From assembly GCA_963848475.1 (NCBI GenBank), contig CAWKDW010000016.1:1-64000 (forward strand): a stretch of 64,000 nt of DNA, written 5' to 3'. The stretch comes from Solirubrobacter sp963848475. GTDB lineage: Bacteria > Actinomycetota > Thermoleophilia > Solirubrobacterales > Solirubrobacteraceae. Positions 36,156 to 46,589 of this stretch are shown here, piece by piece. The translations under genes were made by a program, and so were the position numbers. The stretch's first letter is position 1, and each line of letters opens with the position of its first letter. The notes under the pieces were generated by a model. That model saw only the letters and a program-made list of their open reading frames with translations. It searched no databases and was not told the DNA's origin.

Positions 36156-38768
36156 ATGAAATACGTGGCAAGGGGGCTTGCCGCCGGCGCTTTGGCGTTG
36201 GCCGCGCTCTCCCTCGGTGCCGGCGCAGCTCAGGCTGCGGATCCGGTCATCACGGTTGGAGCCGACGGGAAAACCGCCCCGGTCTTCAGCTATGCCGATG
36301 CCAAGCGGGAACGGGTCTGGATTCCTGTCGCCGGCGTCGATCAGAACAACGACGGAGTCGTCGATCGGGTCGCGATCGACATCATCCGCCCGAAGGAGTC
36401 CGGCCCGAACCTGAAGGTTCCGGCGATCATCGACGACAGCCCGTACTACACGTCGGTCGGGCGCGGCAACGAGACGCAGTTCATCCACACGACCGCCGAC
36501 GGCGTGCTGGACAAGTTCCCGCTCTTCTACGACAACTACTTCGTCCCGCGCGGCTACGCGGTGATCCTCGCCCACGCCGTCGGCACCGCGTTCTCCACCG
36601 GTTGCCCGCTGCACGGCGGCCCCGGCGACGTCGCGGGCTTCAAGGCCGTCATCGACTGGACCGAGGGCCGCGTCCCCGGGTACACGTCGTCGACCGGCGA
36701 GACGCCCGGCGCTGGCGGACTGGTCCAACGGCAAGAACGCCATGATCGGCAAGTCCTACGACGGCACGTTCGCCAACGGCGTCGCGTCCACGGGCGTCGA
36801 CGGCCTGACGACGATCGTCCCGATCTCGGCGATCTCCGATTGGTACGACTACTCGCGCATGGGCGGCATCCGCGAGAACACCCACTACCCGCGCAGCCTC
36901 GACCGCAGCATCACCGGCCACGCAGTCGCTGGCCACGCTCGGCGTCCTGCCGCCCGATCACCGCACGCCGTGCTCGGACATCTTCGACGGCCTGAACCTG
37001 ATCGACGGTGACGACACCGGCGACATCAACGACTTCTGGAACGACCGCGACTACAACAAGGACGTCAGCAAGGTCAAGGCCGCCGTCTTCGAGTCGCACG
37101 GCATCAACGACGACAACGTCCGCCCGGATCAGATGAGCCGCTGGTGGACCGGCCTCGCCGCCAACAACGTCCCGCGCAAGCTGTGGCTGTCGCTCGAGGG
37201 TCACGTCGACCCGTTCGAGTACCGCCGCACCGAGTGGGTCAACACCCTGCACCGCTGGTTCGACTACTGGCTCCAGGGCGTGCAGAACGGCATCATGGCC
37301 GAGCCGCGCGTGGACATCGAGACGTCCGCGAACACGTTCACGACCTACTCCGACTGGCCGATCCCGAACACGACGCCCACGGACGTCTACCTCGGCGGCC
37401 GCAGCGCCGGTCAGTCCGGCTCGCTGCTGCTGAGCTCGGGTGGCGGCACCGACAGCCTCGCGTTCACCGACAACAGCCTGTCGGAGTCCAACGCGACCAA
37501 CAGCCCGAACGGCTCGCAGGCCAACCGGCTCGTCTTCCTGACGCCGAAGCTCAAGGCCGACCTGCACCTCTCGGGCACGCCGATCATCGACCTGCAGGCC
37601 TCGCTCTCCACCACGCAGAGCAACCTCGCGGCGCTGATCGTCGACTACGGCGCGGCGGTCCACACCGGTCGCGCCGGCAGCGACGGCGTCTCCAACACCA
37701 ACCCGGCGGTCAAGAGCTGCTGGGGCGACTCGACCGCGGCCGACAGCGCCTGCTACACCGAGGTCACCAAGCCCACGCAGTCCGTCACGACGTGGCGCGT
37801 GTCCAAGGGCATCCTGGACTCCTCCAACCGTGACTCGCTGCTTCACGTCGAGCCTCGTCACGGCGGGTCAGAAGTACGAGTTCAAGTTCCCGGTCCTGCC
37901 GACGGAGTACACGGTCCCGGCCGGCCATCAGATCGGCGTGATCCTGCTCGCCAACTTCTCGATGGGTGTCGCAGGCACGCGCGAAGTCCGTGGTCACGGT
38001 CGACACCAAGGCCAGCAAGGTCATCCTCCCGATCACGGGCGGCTCGACCGCCGCGACCGCGTCCGCGGGCTTCGTCGCGGACACGACCGCCCCGGTGATC
38101 ACCGCGCCGGACGTCACGGCGCAACACCACGGACCTGACCGGCACGAACGTCACGTTCGCGCTGCCGACGGCCACCGACACGCAGGACGCGTCGCCGACC
38201 GTCACCTGCAACAAGACGAGCGGGAGCAAGTTCCCGATCGGCGCCACGCTCGGTGACCTGCACCGCCACCGACGCCAACGGCAACGTGTCGACGAAGACG
38301 TTCAACATCACGGTCTTCGACGTCACGACGGCCGACGGCGACACCAGCGGCACCGTGCCGGCCACGTTGTCGCTGACGCTGGGCACCGGCGCGACCTTCG
38401 GCGCGTTCACGCCCGCCATCACGAAGACCTACGAGTCTTCGATGACGGCCAACGTGATCACGACGGCGGGCGACGCGACGCTGAGCGTCGCCGACCCGAG
38501 CTCGTTCGCGACCGGCCACCTGGTCAACGGCGCGTTCTCGCTGCCGCAGCCGCTGCAGGCCCGCGGCCGCAATGCCGCCAACACGGCCACCGACTACGCC
38601 GATGTCGGCTCCTCGGCCTCGCCGCTGAGCCTGCTCACGTACACGGGCCCGGCCTCGAACGACACCGTCACGGTCGGCTTCAGCCAGCTCGTCAACGCGA
38701 CCGACGCGCTGCGGACCGGCAGCTACTCGAAGACGCTGACGTTCACGCTGTCCACCACGACCCCGTAG
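36156..38768 (+). CDS. secreted CocE/NonD-type (S15) peptidase-like hydrolase, paralogue 3 (six apparent frameshifts)
   Basis: About 868 residues after removing six surplus bases (near 36708, 36919, 37841, 37980, 38122 and 38252). Signal peptide: MKYVARGLAAGALALAALSLGAGAAQAAD. The core keeps GKSYDG, the acid segment SHGINDDNV and the His segment LEGHVDPF; jelly-roll, HYR-like domain and C-terminal module (ending FTLSTTTP) follow. It is the most divergent of the three, sharing patterns but not long identical DNA with the others. Each break is restored by deleting one G or C, after which the protein reads through motif by motif. GGAGGT lies just ahead of ATG 36156. Confidence 0.8.
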
Positions 38769-38780
38769 GCCATCGCTGCA

Positions 38781-38811
38781 CGGCGGGGCCCGCAGCACGC
38801 GGGCCCCGCCG
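38781..38811 (+). terminator. GC-rich hairpin terminator
   Basis: A perfect 13-bp stem (38781-38793 with 38799-38811) around AGCAC, 13 bp after the stop of S15 paralogue 3. There is no T tract. It closes the secretome island before the PAP2 gene. Confidence 0.75.
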
Positions 38812-38911
38812 AAGGTGGGGGTAGCCGCACCCTGGCGAGGATCTGATCCCCACCCCCGCTCTGGTGGCTGCACCGCTGTAACGACTCGCGCACGGACATA
38901 GATTCCGGTCC

Positions 38912-39691
38912 ATGCTCGCCGCCACGCCTCTCCCCCGTTCGACGAGCGCACTCCGGCTCCCCTTCTCCCCCCGGGCCCGTGCGCAGATCGGGCTCTTTGC
39001 GCTTGCGTACGCCGTCTACACCGTCGCGCGCTTCTTCACGATCGGCGACCTGCCGTCGGCCAAGGACCACGCCGACTGGATCGTGAGCGTCGAGCGCTCG
39101 ACCGGCACCGGGATCGAGGCCTCGGTGCAGCACGCGCTGACCGGCACGTGGGTGATCTGGGTGCTCAACCACCTCTACCTGATCGCCCAGCTCGGCGTCC
39201 TTCCCGGCGCGCTGATCTTCCTCTATCACCGCTCCGTGACGCTCTACGCGAGCCTGCGCAACACGATCCTGGCGACATGGCTGATCTCGGTCCCGGTCTA
39301 CGGCCTGTTCCCCGTGGCCCCGCCGCGGCTGGCCGACATCGGTCTGGTCGACACGATCACGACGCAGACGAGCTTCGCCATGGACTCGAACTTCTCGACG
39401 AGCTTCTACAACGAGCTCGCGGCCGTGCCGAGCCTGCACGTCGGCTTCGCCGTCGCCATCGGCTTCGCGATCGCCGCCGCGGTCAAGCACCCCGTCGTGA
39501 AGGTCCTCGCGTTGCTGTGGGGCCCGGTGATCGCCCTCGCCGTGGTCGCCACCGGCAACCACTACGTCTTCGACATCGTCGCCGGCATCGTCGCCAGCGC
39601 CGCGGGCTACGGCCTCGGCACCATCGCGGCGCGAATCCGCATCAGGCGGCCGGTCGCGACCCCGCTGGGCCGGACGTTCGCCGAGGCCTGA
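38912..39691 (+). CDS. PAP2/AUR1-type membrane phosphatase or phospholipid transferase
   Basis: A 259-residue membrane protein with about six helices. The lipid-phosphate phosphatase motifs of the inositol-phosphorylceramide synthase-like branch are present: FPVAPPRL (motif 1 equivalent), AVPSLHVGFAVA (His of motif 2) and GNHYVFDIVAG (His and Asp of motif 3). It probably dephosphorylates or transfers a lipid phosphate head group at the outer membrane face. Its last 85 bp overlap the convergent flippase-like gene on the other strand. The ATG at 38912 is the first in frame, and no ribosome site is obvious. Confidence 0.85.
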   Translation: MLAATPLPRSTSALRLPFSPRARAQIGLFALAYAVYTVARFFTIGDLPSAKDHADWIVSVERSTGTGIEASVQHALTGTWVIWVLNHLYLIAQLGVLPGALIFLYHRSVTLYASLRNTILATWLISVPVYGLFPVAPPRLADIGLVDTITTQTSFAMDSNFSTSFYNELAAVPSLHVGFAVAIGFAIAAAVKHPVVKVLALLWGPVIALAVVATGNHYVFDIVAGIVASAAGYGLGTIAARIRIRRPVATPLGRTFAEA

Positions 39692-40578
39692 GCGGCGCTT
39701 CGGAGGCAGATCGCCAGCGCCAGGGCGGTGCCGACCACGGTCAGCACCGCGCTCGTGCCCATGAAGAAGGCGGCGACCTGCGCGGCGGGCACGGTCGTGC
39801 CGGTGACCGGCTCGAAGGTGGCGGCGAGGATCGCGGCACCCGCGCCGACCGAGGCCGGCGAGAAGGGAACGAGGCGCCCGCTCGTCTGCGCGAAGACGAC
39901 GAGCAGGATCGCGGCGGGCGTCGCGGGCAGGCCGAAGGCGGCGAGGAAGCTCGCCAGCGCGGCGACCCGCAGGACGCGGCTCGCAAGCTGCCACGGCAGC
40001 ACCTCGCGTGCGTAGGCGCGCGGCTGGCGCAGCGCCGCGCAACCCTCACCAGCGCGGCGCAGGAAGCGGCGCACGGGCCCGACGCGACGTCCGATCAGGA
40101 AGAGGCCGGTGGCGGCAGACAGGCCGCCCAGGACGTAGAGGACACTCGTGGTCGACGGGCCGAGCTCGGGCCCGACACCGGCGGCGAGCGCGATCAGGAG
40201 CACGGCGAGGCCGAGCACGCACTCGCCCGCCGCCTCCGCGACCAGCGTGCCGGTCAGCAGCGCACCCGTGCAGCTCTCGCCGGGCATCCGCCGGGCCAGC
40301 AGGAGCACGCGGACCGCGTCGCCACCGCGAGCGGAGACGACGCCACCGGCTCCGGCGCCCGCGACCCAGGCGGCCACGACATCGCGACGCCGCGGCGCCT
40401 CGTCCGCGGGGCTCGCCTTGCAAACGACGGCGTACCAACCGCGCCCGCGCGCGACCTGGTTGGCCAGGTGCAGCGCTACGCCCAGGATCAGCCAGCCGGG
40501 CGCCACGCCGGCGACGGCCTCGACCAGACCCTCGATGGCGCGCTCGATCGCGGCTGCCAACTCGGACATTCGCCGCAT
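39607..40578 (-). CDS. flippase-like membrane protein (LPG synthase TM/UPF0104 family)
   Basis: A 323-residue polytopic protein with about eight membrane helices. It follows the lysylphosphatidylglycerol-synthase transmembrane ('flippase-like') pattern. An early RGRGWYAVV block is followed by the AWVAGAGAGGVVSARGGDAVRVLLLARRM segment (in other members 'N..lP.r.Gd..R...l') and the late segment GRLVPFSPASVGAGAAILAA. Such proteins move or modify phospholipids or glycolipids. It is same-strand with the methyltransferase 16 bp upstream. The convergent 85-bp overlap with the PAP2 gene is unusually long. MSEL, three codons in, is an alternative start. Confidence 0.8.
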   Translation of the reverse strand: MRRMSELAAAIERAIEGLVEAVAGVAPGWLILGVALHLANQVARGRGWYAVVCKASPADEAPRRRDVVAAWVAGAGAGGVVSARGGDAVRVLLLARRMPGESCTGALLTGTLVAEAAGECVLGLAVLLIALAAGVGPELGPSTTSVLYVLGGLSAATGLFLIGRRVGPVRRFLRRAGEGCAALRQPRAYAREVLPWQLASRVLRVAALASFLAAFGLPATPAAILLVVFAQTSGRLVPFSPASVGAGAAILAATFEPVTGTTVPAAQVAAFFMGTSAVLTVVGTALALAICLRSAAQASANVRPSGVATGRLMRIRAAMVPRP

Positions 40579-40594
40579 AGCCTACCCGCGTTTC

Positions 40595-41320
40595 CTAAGG
40601 CCGAGACGCGGTGACCAGGTAGCGCGCAGATTCCGGCGTGTACGTGTTCTGACACGGCTCGAGGCCGGCGCTGCGGAGGTCATCGAGCAGGTCATCGGCC
40701 GTGAACGGCCAGACCCTGAGGCGCTCAGCCGCCGTCGCCACCCTGCCGTCGGGGGCGATGATCGACACCGCGACGTCGAGCGTGACCGCGTCCTCGGCGA
40801 TCGTCCACGCCCGCGTGATCAGGCCGCGGCGGCCGTCGCGCTCGGTGAGACGGCCGTCGATCTCGAGCCGCGAACCCGCCGCGAGCTCGCGCTCCCAGTT
40901 GCGCGAGGTGAGGATCAGCACGCCGCCGGGGCGCAGCACGCGCGCCATCGCCCTCAGCGCCGCGCGGCGATCGGCGGCGTGCGCGAGCGAGTTGCCGACG
41001 CAGAAGACCGCGTCGAAGTCCGGGAGCGCCGGCAGCGCCTCCCACACGCACTCGCGTGCGCGGACGTCGACGCCGCGGTCGGCGGCCAGCGCGCGTGTGC
41101 GCTCGATCATCGCCGGGCTGGCGTCGCTCGCGAAGGTGTCGAAGCCGCGCAGCGCCAGGCCGACGGCGAGCGTCCCGGTGCCGCACGCGCAGTCGAGCAC
41201 GCGCGCGCCGGCGGCAAGCGGCTCGATCCACGGCGCGAACGCGGCGAGATTGCCCTCGGGCGTCAGCAGCGGCTCGGGGGTGAGCCACTCGTAGACGCCG
41301 GCCAGGGACGTGTACTCCAT
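40595..41320 (-). CDS. class I SAM-dependent methyltransferase
   Basis: A 241-residue methyltransferase. Motif I is VLDCACGTGTLAVGLALRG (SAM binding), followed by the acidic D of FASDASPAMI, FDAVFCVGNSLAHA (motif IV region) and LRPGGVLILTSRNWERE (post-motif). The C-terminal half is a substrate lid with beta strands (RLEIDGRLTERDGRRGLITRAW). The overall look is of a small-molecule methyltransferase such as glycine/sarcosine or ubiquinone/menaquinone types. The frame is open well upstream, but homology begins at MEYTSLAGVYEWLTP, so ATG 41320 is taken as the start. Confidence 0.85.
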   Translation of the reverse strand: MEYTSLAGVYEWLTPEPLLTPEGNLAAFAPWIEPLAAGARVLDCACGTGTLAVGLALRGFDTFASDASPAMIERTRALAADRGVDVRARECVWEALPALPDFDAVFCVGNSLAHAADRRAALRAMARVLRPGGVLILTSRNWERELAAGSRLEIDGRLTERDGRRGLITRAWTIAEDAVTLDVAVSIIAPDGRVATAAERLRVWPFTADDLLDDLRSAGLEPCQNTYTPESARYLVTASRP

Positions 41321-41446
41321 GACGTCGCACGCTAGCGCGGGCTGCGCTTCACACCGCCGTGGCCGATAACCGGGGTGATGTGGACCGCCGCGCAAGGGGC
41401 CCGGGCCTCCTGGATCTGCCGTACCGCCTCTGAGCGGGCGCGATTT

Positions 41447-42439
41447 ATGGATCTTCAGGCGCGCCTGCTCGGGCCGAACACGCGCGTGTTGGCGCTGCTC
41501 TCGGTCGTCATGGTGGTCGGGTTCCCGACCGTCGACGGCGGCCGCGTGGCCCTGCTCCCGGCGCTCGCGGGCGTGGTCGCGTTCGGCGTGGTGCAGCGGC
41601 GCGCGACGCACTTCGCCCGGCCGGAGGTGTGGGTGTTCTGGGCGCTTCTGGGCGCGATGGCGATGATGGCGCTGGCGATCTATCAGGCCGGGCTCGCCTC
41701 GTCCGGCGCGATCGCGCTGCTGACCTGGCCACTGGCCGGGCTGGCCGGACGCTTCGACAACCGCGTCGCGGTGGTCGGAACCGTCTACGCGATGGCCCTG
41801 GCCGCGGTGACGATCGTCGCCGCCGACCTGTCCTCGGTGCTCGAGAATCCGCTCAGGCTCACGCTGCCGCTCGTGGCGCTGTTCGCAGTCAGCACGCTCG
41901 CCACGGTCCACCGCGACTCCGACATCGAGAACCGCGGCGCCGCGACGATCGACGCGCTCACGGGGATGCTCAACCGCACCGCGCTGATCCGCCGCCGGAC
42001 CGAGATCGAGGCGCAGTCGCGCGCCACCGGCGAACCGGTCGGCCTGATCGTCATCGATCTCGACCGCTTCAAGGCCGTCAACGACACGCAGGGACACGGC
42101 GTCGGCGACATCGTCCTGCGCGACGTCGCCTACGTGATGCGCCGTGAGCTTCGCGCCTACGACCTCGCCTACCGCCTCGGCGGCGAGGAGTTCGCCGTCC
42201 TGCTGCCCGGCGCCGACCTGCGCTCCACGACCGAGCTCGCCGGCCGGCTTCACGCCGCGGTCGCGGCCGAGCCGATCGCGGGCCTGGCGATCACGATCTC
42301 ACTCGGCGTCGCCGCCTCCCCGGCGGGCGCGCCGTTCTCCTGGGACGACGTCTTCGACCGCGCCGACGCCGCGCTGTACCGCGCCAAGCAGGGCGGCCGC
42401 GACCGGGTCGTCAGCGACGCGGCCCTCGCGGCCGTCTAG
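41447..42439 (+). CDS. membrane-anchored diguanylate cyclase (GGDEF)
   Basis: A 330-residue protein with about six N-terminal membrane helices (residues ~15-155) and a C-terminal GGDEF domain. The domain opens DALTGMLNRTAL, has DLDRFKAVNDTQGHGVGD and the intact active-site loop RLGGEEFAVLLPG; an inhibitory RxxD site (RAYD) sits five residues before the GGEEF. It should make c-di-GMP with product feedback, with the membrane part as sensor. No EAL domain is present. I chose ATG 41447; an upstream GTG at 41375 would add 24 residues that look less like a membrane-protein N-terminus. Confidence 0.88.
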   Translation: MDLQARLLGPNTRVLALLSVVMVVGFPTVDGGRVALLPALAGVVAFGVVQRRATHFARPEVWVFWALLGAMAMMALAIYQAGLASSGAIALLTWPLAGLAGRFDNRVAVVGTVYAMALAAVTIVAADLSSVLENPLRLTLPLVALFAVSTLATVHRDSDIENRGAATIDALTGMLNRTALIRRRTEIEAQSRATGEPVGLIVIDLDRFKAVNDTQGHGVGDIVLRDVAYVMRRELRAYDLAYRLGGEEFAVLLPGADLRSTTELAGRLHAAVAAEPIAGLAITISLGVAASPAGAPFSWDDVFDRADAALYRAKQGGRDRVVSDAALAAV

Positions 42440-43992
42440 TCGCGCACCCAGCCCTCGCGGGTCATCGTCACGAAGTGGCGCCCGGGGCTCTCCGGGACGT
42501 TGCGGCCCAGGATGTCCCCGAGCCGGCCGGTCGAGCCGATGATCTCCATGCCCAGCGGCGAGAACGTCTGCTCGTTGAACACGCGCGGCGCCAGCAGCGG
42601 GTTCGTCAGCGCCTGCGAGAAGGCGTCGACGCCGACCATCCGGCCGATCAGCGACGGCAGGACGGAGTTCGGCCGCGCATCCTCGGCGAACAGGCCCGCG
42701 AAGAACTCGATCCGGTCGACGTCGCCGTAGAGGTCGCGAAGCCCGTCCTGGATCACCGGGTCACCGGTGATCTGGTCGAAGTCGGTCACGCGCGGGAACT
42801 TGGCCAGCTCGCGGTAGTCGTTGTAGGGCGCGAGCTGCACGGCGCGGGCCTCGCGGATGCTGGCGAGCTCGACCTGGCGCAGTGCCGGATCGGTGTTGCG
42901 CATGCCGATCCGGCCGGCGCGCTGGCGCGACGCGTCCTCGCACAGCGGCCCGACGCCGTGCTCGACCACGAGCGCCGGGTTGAAGACGGTGCGCCAGATC
43001 GGCTCGTCGGTGCCGCCCATATGCAGCTTGGACGGGATCAGGCCGTGCCAGCGGTAGAGCAGGTTGAACTCGATCGCCATCCAGTTCTGGCGGTACCAGC
43101 GCTCGTTCTTGAACGGCACCGGGTCGGCCGCCAACCGGAAGTGGTACGGCGTGATGTGGTTGATGTACTCCTCGACCACGATCTTGATCAGGAGCACGAT
43201 CAGGATGTTGCGCGCGGTCTGGAACAGGCGCTCGTCGTCCCAGCCGGGGTACTCGGCTGCGAGCGCGCCGGCGATCCGGTTGTGCTCACGCAGGAACAGC
43301 GTGTTGAGCAGCACGAACCCGACCTGTGAGTTCGTCGTGTCGCTGCCCGCGGCAAACAGCGTGTCGTAGCGCTCGGGCGGGATCTGGTCGGGCCGGACGA
43401 CGCCGATCTCGCTGAACTCGGGCTTCTTGACGCCGTTCTCGTAGAGATAGGGCGGGAACTCGGCGCCGCCGATGTGCTGGCTCTTGAGCCGGCCGCCCTC
43501 GTGCGCCCGCAGCTGCGCGGTCCAGGCCGGGGTGACGCCGTAGAGCGGCAGCAGGTCGATGTCGTGGGTGGCGTTGTTGCGGCGCGGATCGCGCTCCACG
43601 TGCCGGTCGCTGCGCAGGAAGCCGTCGGTGAACCACTGCGCGAAGTAGGCGAACATCACGGTCGACTTCGGGCACAGGATGCCGTCGCCCTCGCGCATGA
43701 ACAGGTCGGCGACACGGTCCTCGGCGGGGAGCCCGGGAGCCGCCACCGGTGGCAGGTGGCGGCTCGAGTAGGTCCGGTCGGTCAACGACGACCACGACGT
43801 GTACGGCGCGAGCGTGCTCAACGGGTTCGGCCGCGTCGGCACCGTCAGCACCGCCGAGTTGATCAACGCATGGTTGACGGGGCGGCGAAGCCGCGGGCGC
43901 GCGTGCAGGAACTCCCAGGCCGGCTCGAAGTTCGTCAACACGTAGAGCTGGACCCGGTTGGCCCAACCGTCGCGCTCGCGGCTGCGCGTCAC
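42436..43992 (-). CDS. animal haem peroxidase / cyclooxygenase-like protein with distal His replaced by Trp
   Basis: A 518-residue protein of the cyclooxygenase branch of animal haem peroxidases, without EGF domain or signal peptide. Alignable blocks: FAYFAQWFTDGFLR, HDIDLLPLYG, FLREHNRIAG and NLLYRWHGLIP. The last holds the proximal His (about H316) and the Tyr three residues before (Y313) that in cyclooxygenase is the radical Tyr. In the first block cyclooxygenase has FAQHFT, with the distal His; here it is Trp (about W120). Peroxidase chemistry must differ from the mammalian enzyme if it occurs. GTG start 43992 overlaps the stop of the upstream secreted-protein gene (GTGA). Confidence 0.82.
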   Translation of the reverse strand: MTRSRERDGWANRVQLYVLTNFEPAWEFLHARPRLRRPVNHALINSAVLTVPTRPNPLSTLAPYTSWSSLTDRTYSSRHLPPVAAPGLPAEDRVADLFMREGDGILCPKSTVMFAYFAQWFTDGFLRSDRHVERDPRRNNATHDIDLLPLYGVTPAWTAQLRAHEGGRLKSQHIGGAEFPPYLYENGVKKPEFSEIGVVRPDQIPPERYDTLFAAGSDTTNSQVGFVLLNTLFLREHNRIAGALAAEYPGWDDERLFQTARNILIVLLIKIVVEEYINHITPYHFRLAADPVPFKNERWYRQNWMAIEFNLLYRWHGLIPSKLHMGGTDEPIWRTVFNPALVVEHGVGPLCEDASRQRAGRIGMRNTDPALRQVELASIREARAVQLAPYNDYRELAKFPRVTDFDQITGDPVIQDGLRDLYGDVDRIEFFAGLFAEDARPNSVLPSLIGRMVGVDAFSQALTNPLLAPRVFNEQTFSPLGMEIIGSTGRLGDILGRNVPESPGRHFVTMTREGWVRD

Positions 43993-46458
43993 TTCTTCTT
44001 CACCTTGAACGCGACGGTCTTCGCCGCTCCCCGGTTGCCCGCCGCGTCGATCGGCGTGACGACCGCGCGATAGTCACCGGCGGCGAGCTTGCGCTTGGGA
44101 AGGGCCACGGTTCCCGAGCCTCCCACATTCGCGACGCTGAAGGTGGCGACCTTCGTCACGACCGAGCACTTCTTGCCCTTCTTGGCCCCCGGCTTGCAGG
44201 CCTTCCTGCCCAGCTTGCGACCGGCGCGGACGCGCTGGATCGTGACCGACAGCGTGCCGCCCTCGCTGAGCTTCGTGCGCAGCACCAGCGCGGCGCCGGG
44301 CTTGAGCGTGGTCGAGACGGCGCCGAGCGACTGCAGCACGGGCGCGGTCTTGTCCGGCGCCGCGGGCGGGTTGCCCCCACCCGGGTTCGGGTTGGATGCC
44401 GGGGCCGGGGCCGGGGTGCCGCCCTGCGGGGCCGGGTCGGCGGGTGGCGCGGGCGGGTCGGTCACGACGGCGCTCAGCGGCGTGAAGACCTCGACCCCGG
44501 CCGGGAACGTGTTCGCCCCGTTGGAGTCGGCGCCGATGCGCACCCGCAGCTTCTTGCCGCGGTCGGCGGCCTTGATCGTGTACGCCGCGGACTTCGCGCC
44601 CGAGATCGTGGCGCAGCTCGAGCCGTCGGGCTCGCAGCTCTCCCACTGGCGCGTGTAGCTCGTGCCCGGGTACTTCCACGTCCCGACGTCGGAGATCAGC
44701 GAGGAGCCGACGTAGGCCGTGCCGCTGAGCTTCGCGGCGGTCAGCTGCGTCGCCTGCTCGGGGAAGATCGTGTTGGTCATGCCGCTGCAGCCGAGCGTGA
44801 CGCCGTCCCCGGCCGCGTTCTTGCCGGTCACCTTCACGCAGAAGCGCGACGTGACGTCGGCGTCGGTGAGCAGGTAGTTCTGGCCGGTGGCGCCTGGCAC
44901 CGTGGCGCAGTCCGCGCCGGCGGAGTTGCAGCGCAGCCACTGGAAGCTGACGCTGGAGGCCGCGGGATTGAACAGCCAGTTCTGCGCGTGCAGGGTGTCG
45001 CCGGACTGCGGCAGCGAGGCGTCGCCGGGCGCGGGAACGGTGATCGAGGCGGTCGAGGACTGGTTCGCCCCCGGGAGGTTGGCGGGGTTCGCCGTGAACG
45101 GGCTCGTGATCGCGCTCTTGGCCGTCGAGAGGCCGAAGGTCGGGAAGTCGTTGGAGCCGGTGACGACCACGCGGAAGCCGTACTTGGTCACCGTGTCCGG
45201 CACGACGTAGGTCGACTGCGTGGCGTCGTCGACATCGGTGCAGGTCGAGCCGACGCAGCGCTGCCACTGGTACTCGAACTCGATCGTCTGCGTGCCCGCC
45301 CACTCGCCGTTGTAGCTGACCGAGAGCGTCTGGCCCGCCTGCGGCGTCGTGTCGTTGATCGTCGGCGGCTTCGCCGCGTTGGGTACCGGCGGCGTGAAGG
45401 TCAGCGTGTAGCCGCCGTTTGACTGCGTGCCCGCGAGCATCGTGCCGGGCGTGGTGGTGAAGTTCGTCAGCGCCCAGAAGATCGTGTTGGTGCCCTGCGG
45501 CGTGATCAGCCCGGTGTTGGTCACCTTGCGCCAGTTGGTCGCGCCCGGGATCGGGCCGTTGCCGGTGGTGCCCACGTACATGCCGTCCGCCGTGCCGGCG
45601 TAGAGCCGTGTCTCGTTGAGGCCCGAGAACTGATGCAGCGCGCGCACGGTGTAGTTGCCGAGCTGGTGCGTGCCGACGCCGTTGATCGCCGACCAGGTGA
45701 TGCCGGCGTTGATCGAGCGGTACACGCCGCTGCCCGGGGTCGCCGCGTAGTAGATGTTCGGGTTGTGGCCGTCGGCGAAGACGCGCAGCGTCGTGCCCGA
45801 GATGCCGTCGCTGGAGAGCGTCCAGCTGGACCCGTAGTCGAGCGAGCGGTAGATGCCGCTGCCGGTGGCGGCGAAGATGACGCCGGGAATGAGTTCGGCG
45901 AAGCTCCAGACGGTCTCCGAGGCCGCCATCCCGTTGCCCGCGGTCGGCGGCGTCCAGGTCGCGCCAGTCGTCGGTGCTGCGGTAGACGCCGCCGCTGGCG
46001 ACGCCGGCCAGCATCGCGCCACCGGGGGGCGTGATCACGGCCTGCACCGCGGCGTTGAGCTTCTTGGGCTGCTTCGGGTTGTCCTCCGGGCCCTGCGCCA
46101 CCGGCTTCCAGCCGGTCCCGACGTTCTTGAACAGGCCGGCGCTCGTGCCCGCGTAGACCGTCGAAACGCCGCTCGTGAACACCGTCCGCACGCTCATCGA
46201 GCCCGGATAGGCCTCGAAGCCGCTGTTGTACGGCGCCCAGGTGAGGCCGTCGTTGGTGGACTTGAACACCCCGTCGGCCTCCGTCGCGGCGTAGATCGTC
46301 GTCGGCGGGATCGCGGTCGCGTATTCGCGGACCCAGCTGGAGCCGGGAGCGGACAGACCAGGCATGCCGGTCCAGGTGCCCAGGCCGGCCTGGGCAGGCG
46401 CGACACCGAGGGTCAGGAGCAGTGGCACAGCCAGGAAGAGCAGGCGGAGTCGGCGCAT
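43989..46458 (-). CDS. secreted Asp-box (BNR/sialidase-like) propeller protein with Ig-like repeats (one apparent frameshift)
   Basis: 822 residues after removing one surplus base near 45963. Signal peptide: MRRLRLLFLAVPLLLTLGVAPAQA. The first ~330 residues form a propeller with Asp-box turns: VFKSTNDGLTW, VYRSTDDWATW, IYRSLDYGSSW and VYRSINAGITW. Then come three bacterial Ig-like units with paired Cys and Trp (YQWQRCVGSTC, FQWLRCNSAGADC, RQWESCEPDGSSC), a Pro/Ala/Gly linker (DPPAPPADPAPQGG) and a Lys-rich C-terminal beta domain ending AFKVKKK. No sialidase catalytic set is evident, so it is probably a binding or adhesive protein. Its stop overlaps the peroxidase start by 4 bp. Confidence 0.8.
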
Positions 46459-46589
46459 GGCCGGAAACCTATTTCCGCGGCGCTCGCGTTTTTGTGTGCC
46501 AGCAGGTGAATCGATGGCGGTTAACCGCCGTGGCGAGCGCAAGGCTTCTTCAAGGTTCCTCCAAGGAGTCCGTGCCAGCGTGTCGATCC

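Noticed and set aside
33213..38768. Programmed ribosomal frameshifting in the S15 paralogues
   Set aside because: There are no slippery heptamers or common sites, the breaks occur at many different places, and paralogue 1 is intact; extra single bases explain all of them.
43989..46458. Calling the Asp-box protein a sialidase
   Set aside because: Only the structural Asp-box turns are visible; the arginine triad and catalytic Tyr/Glu pattern is not evident.
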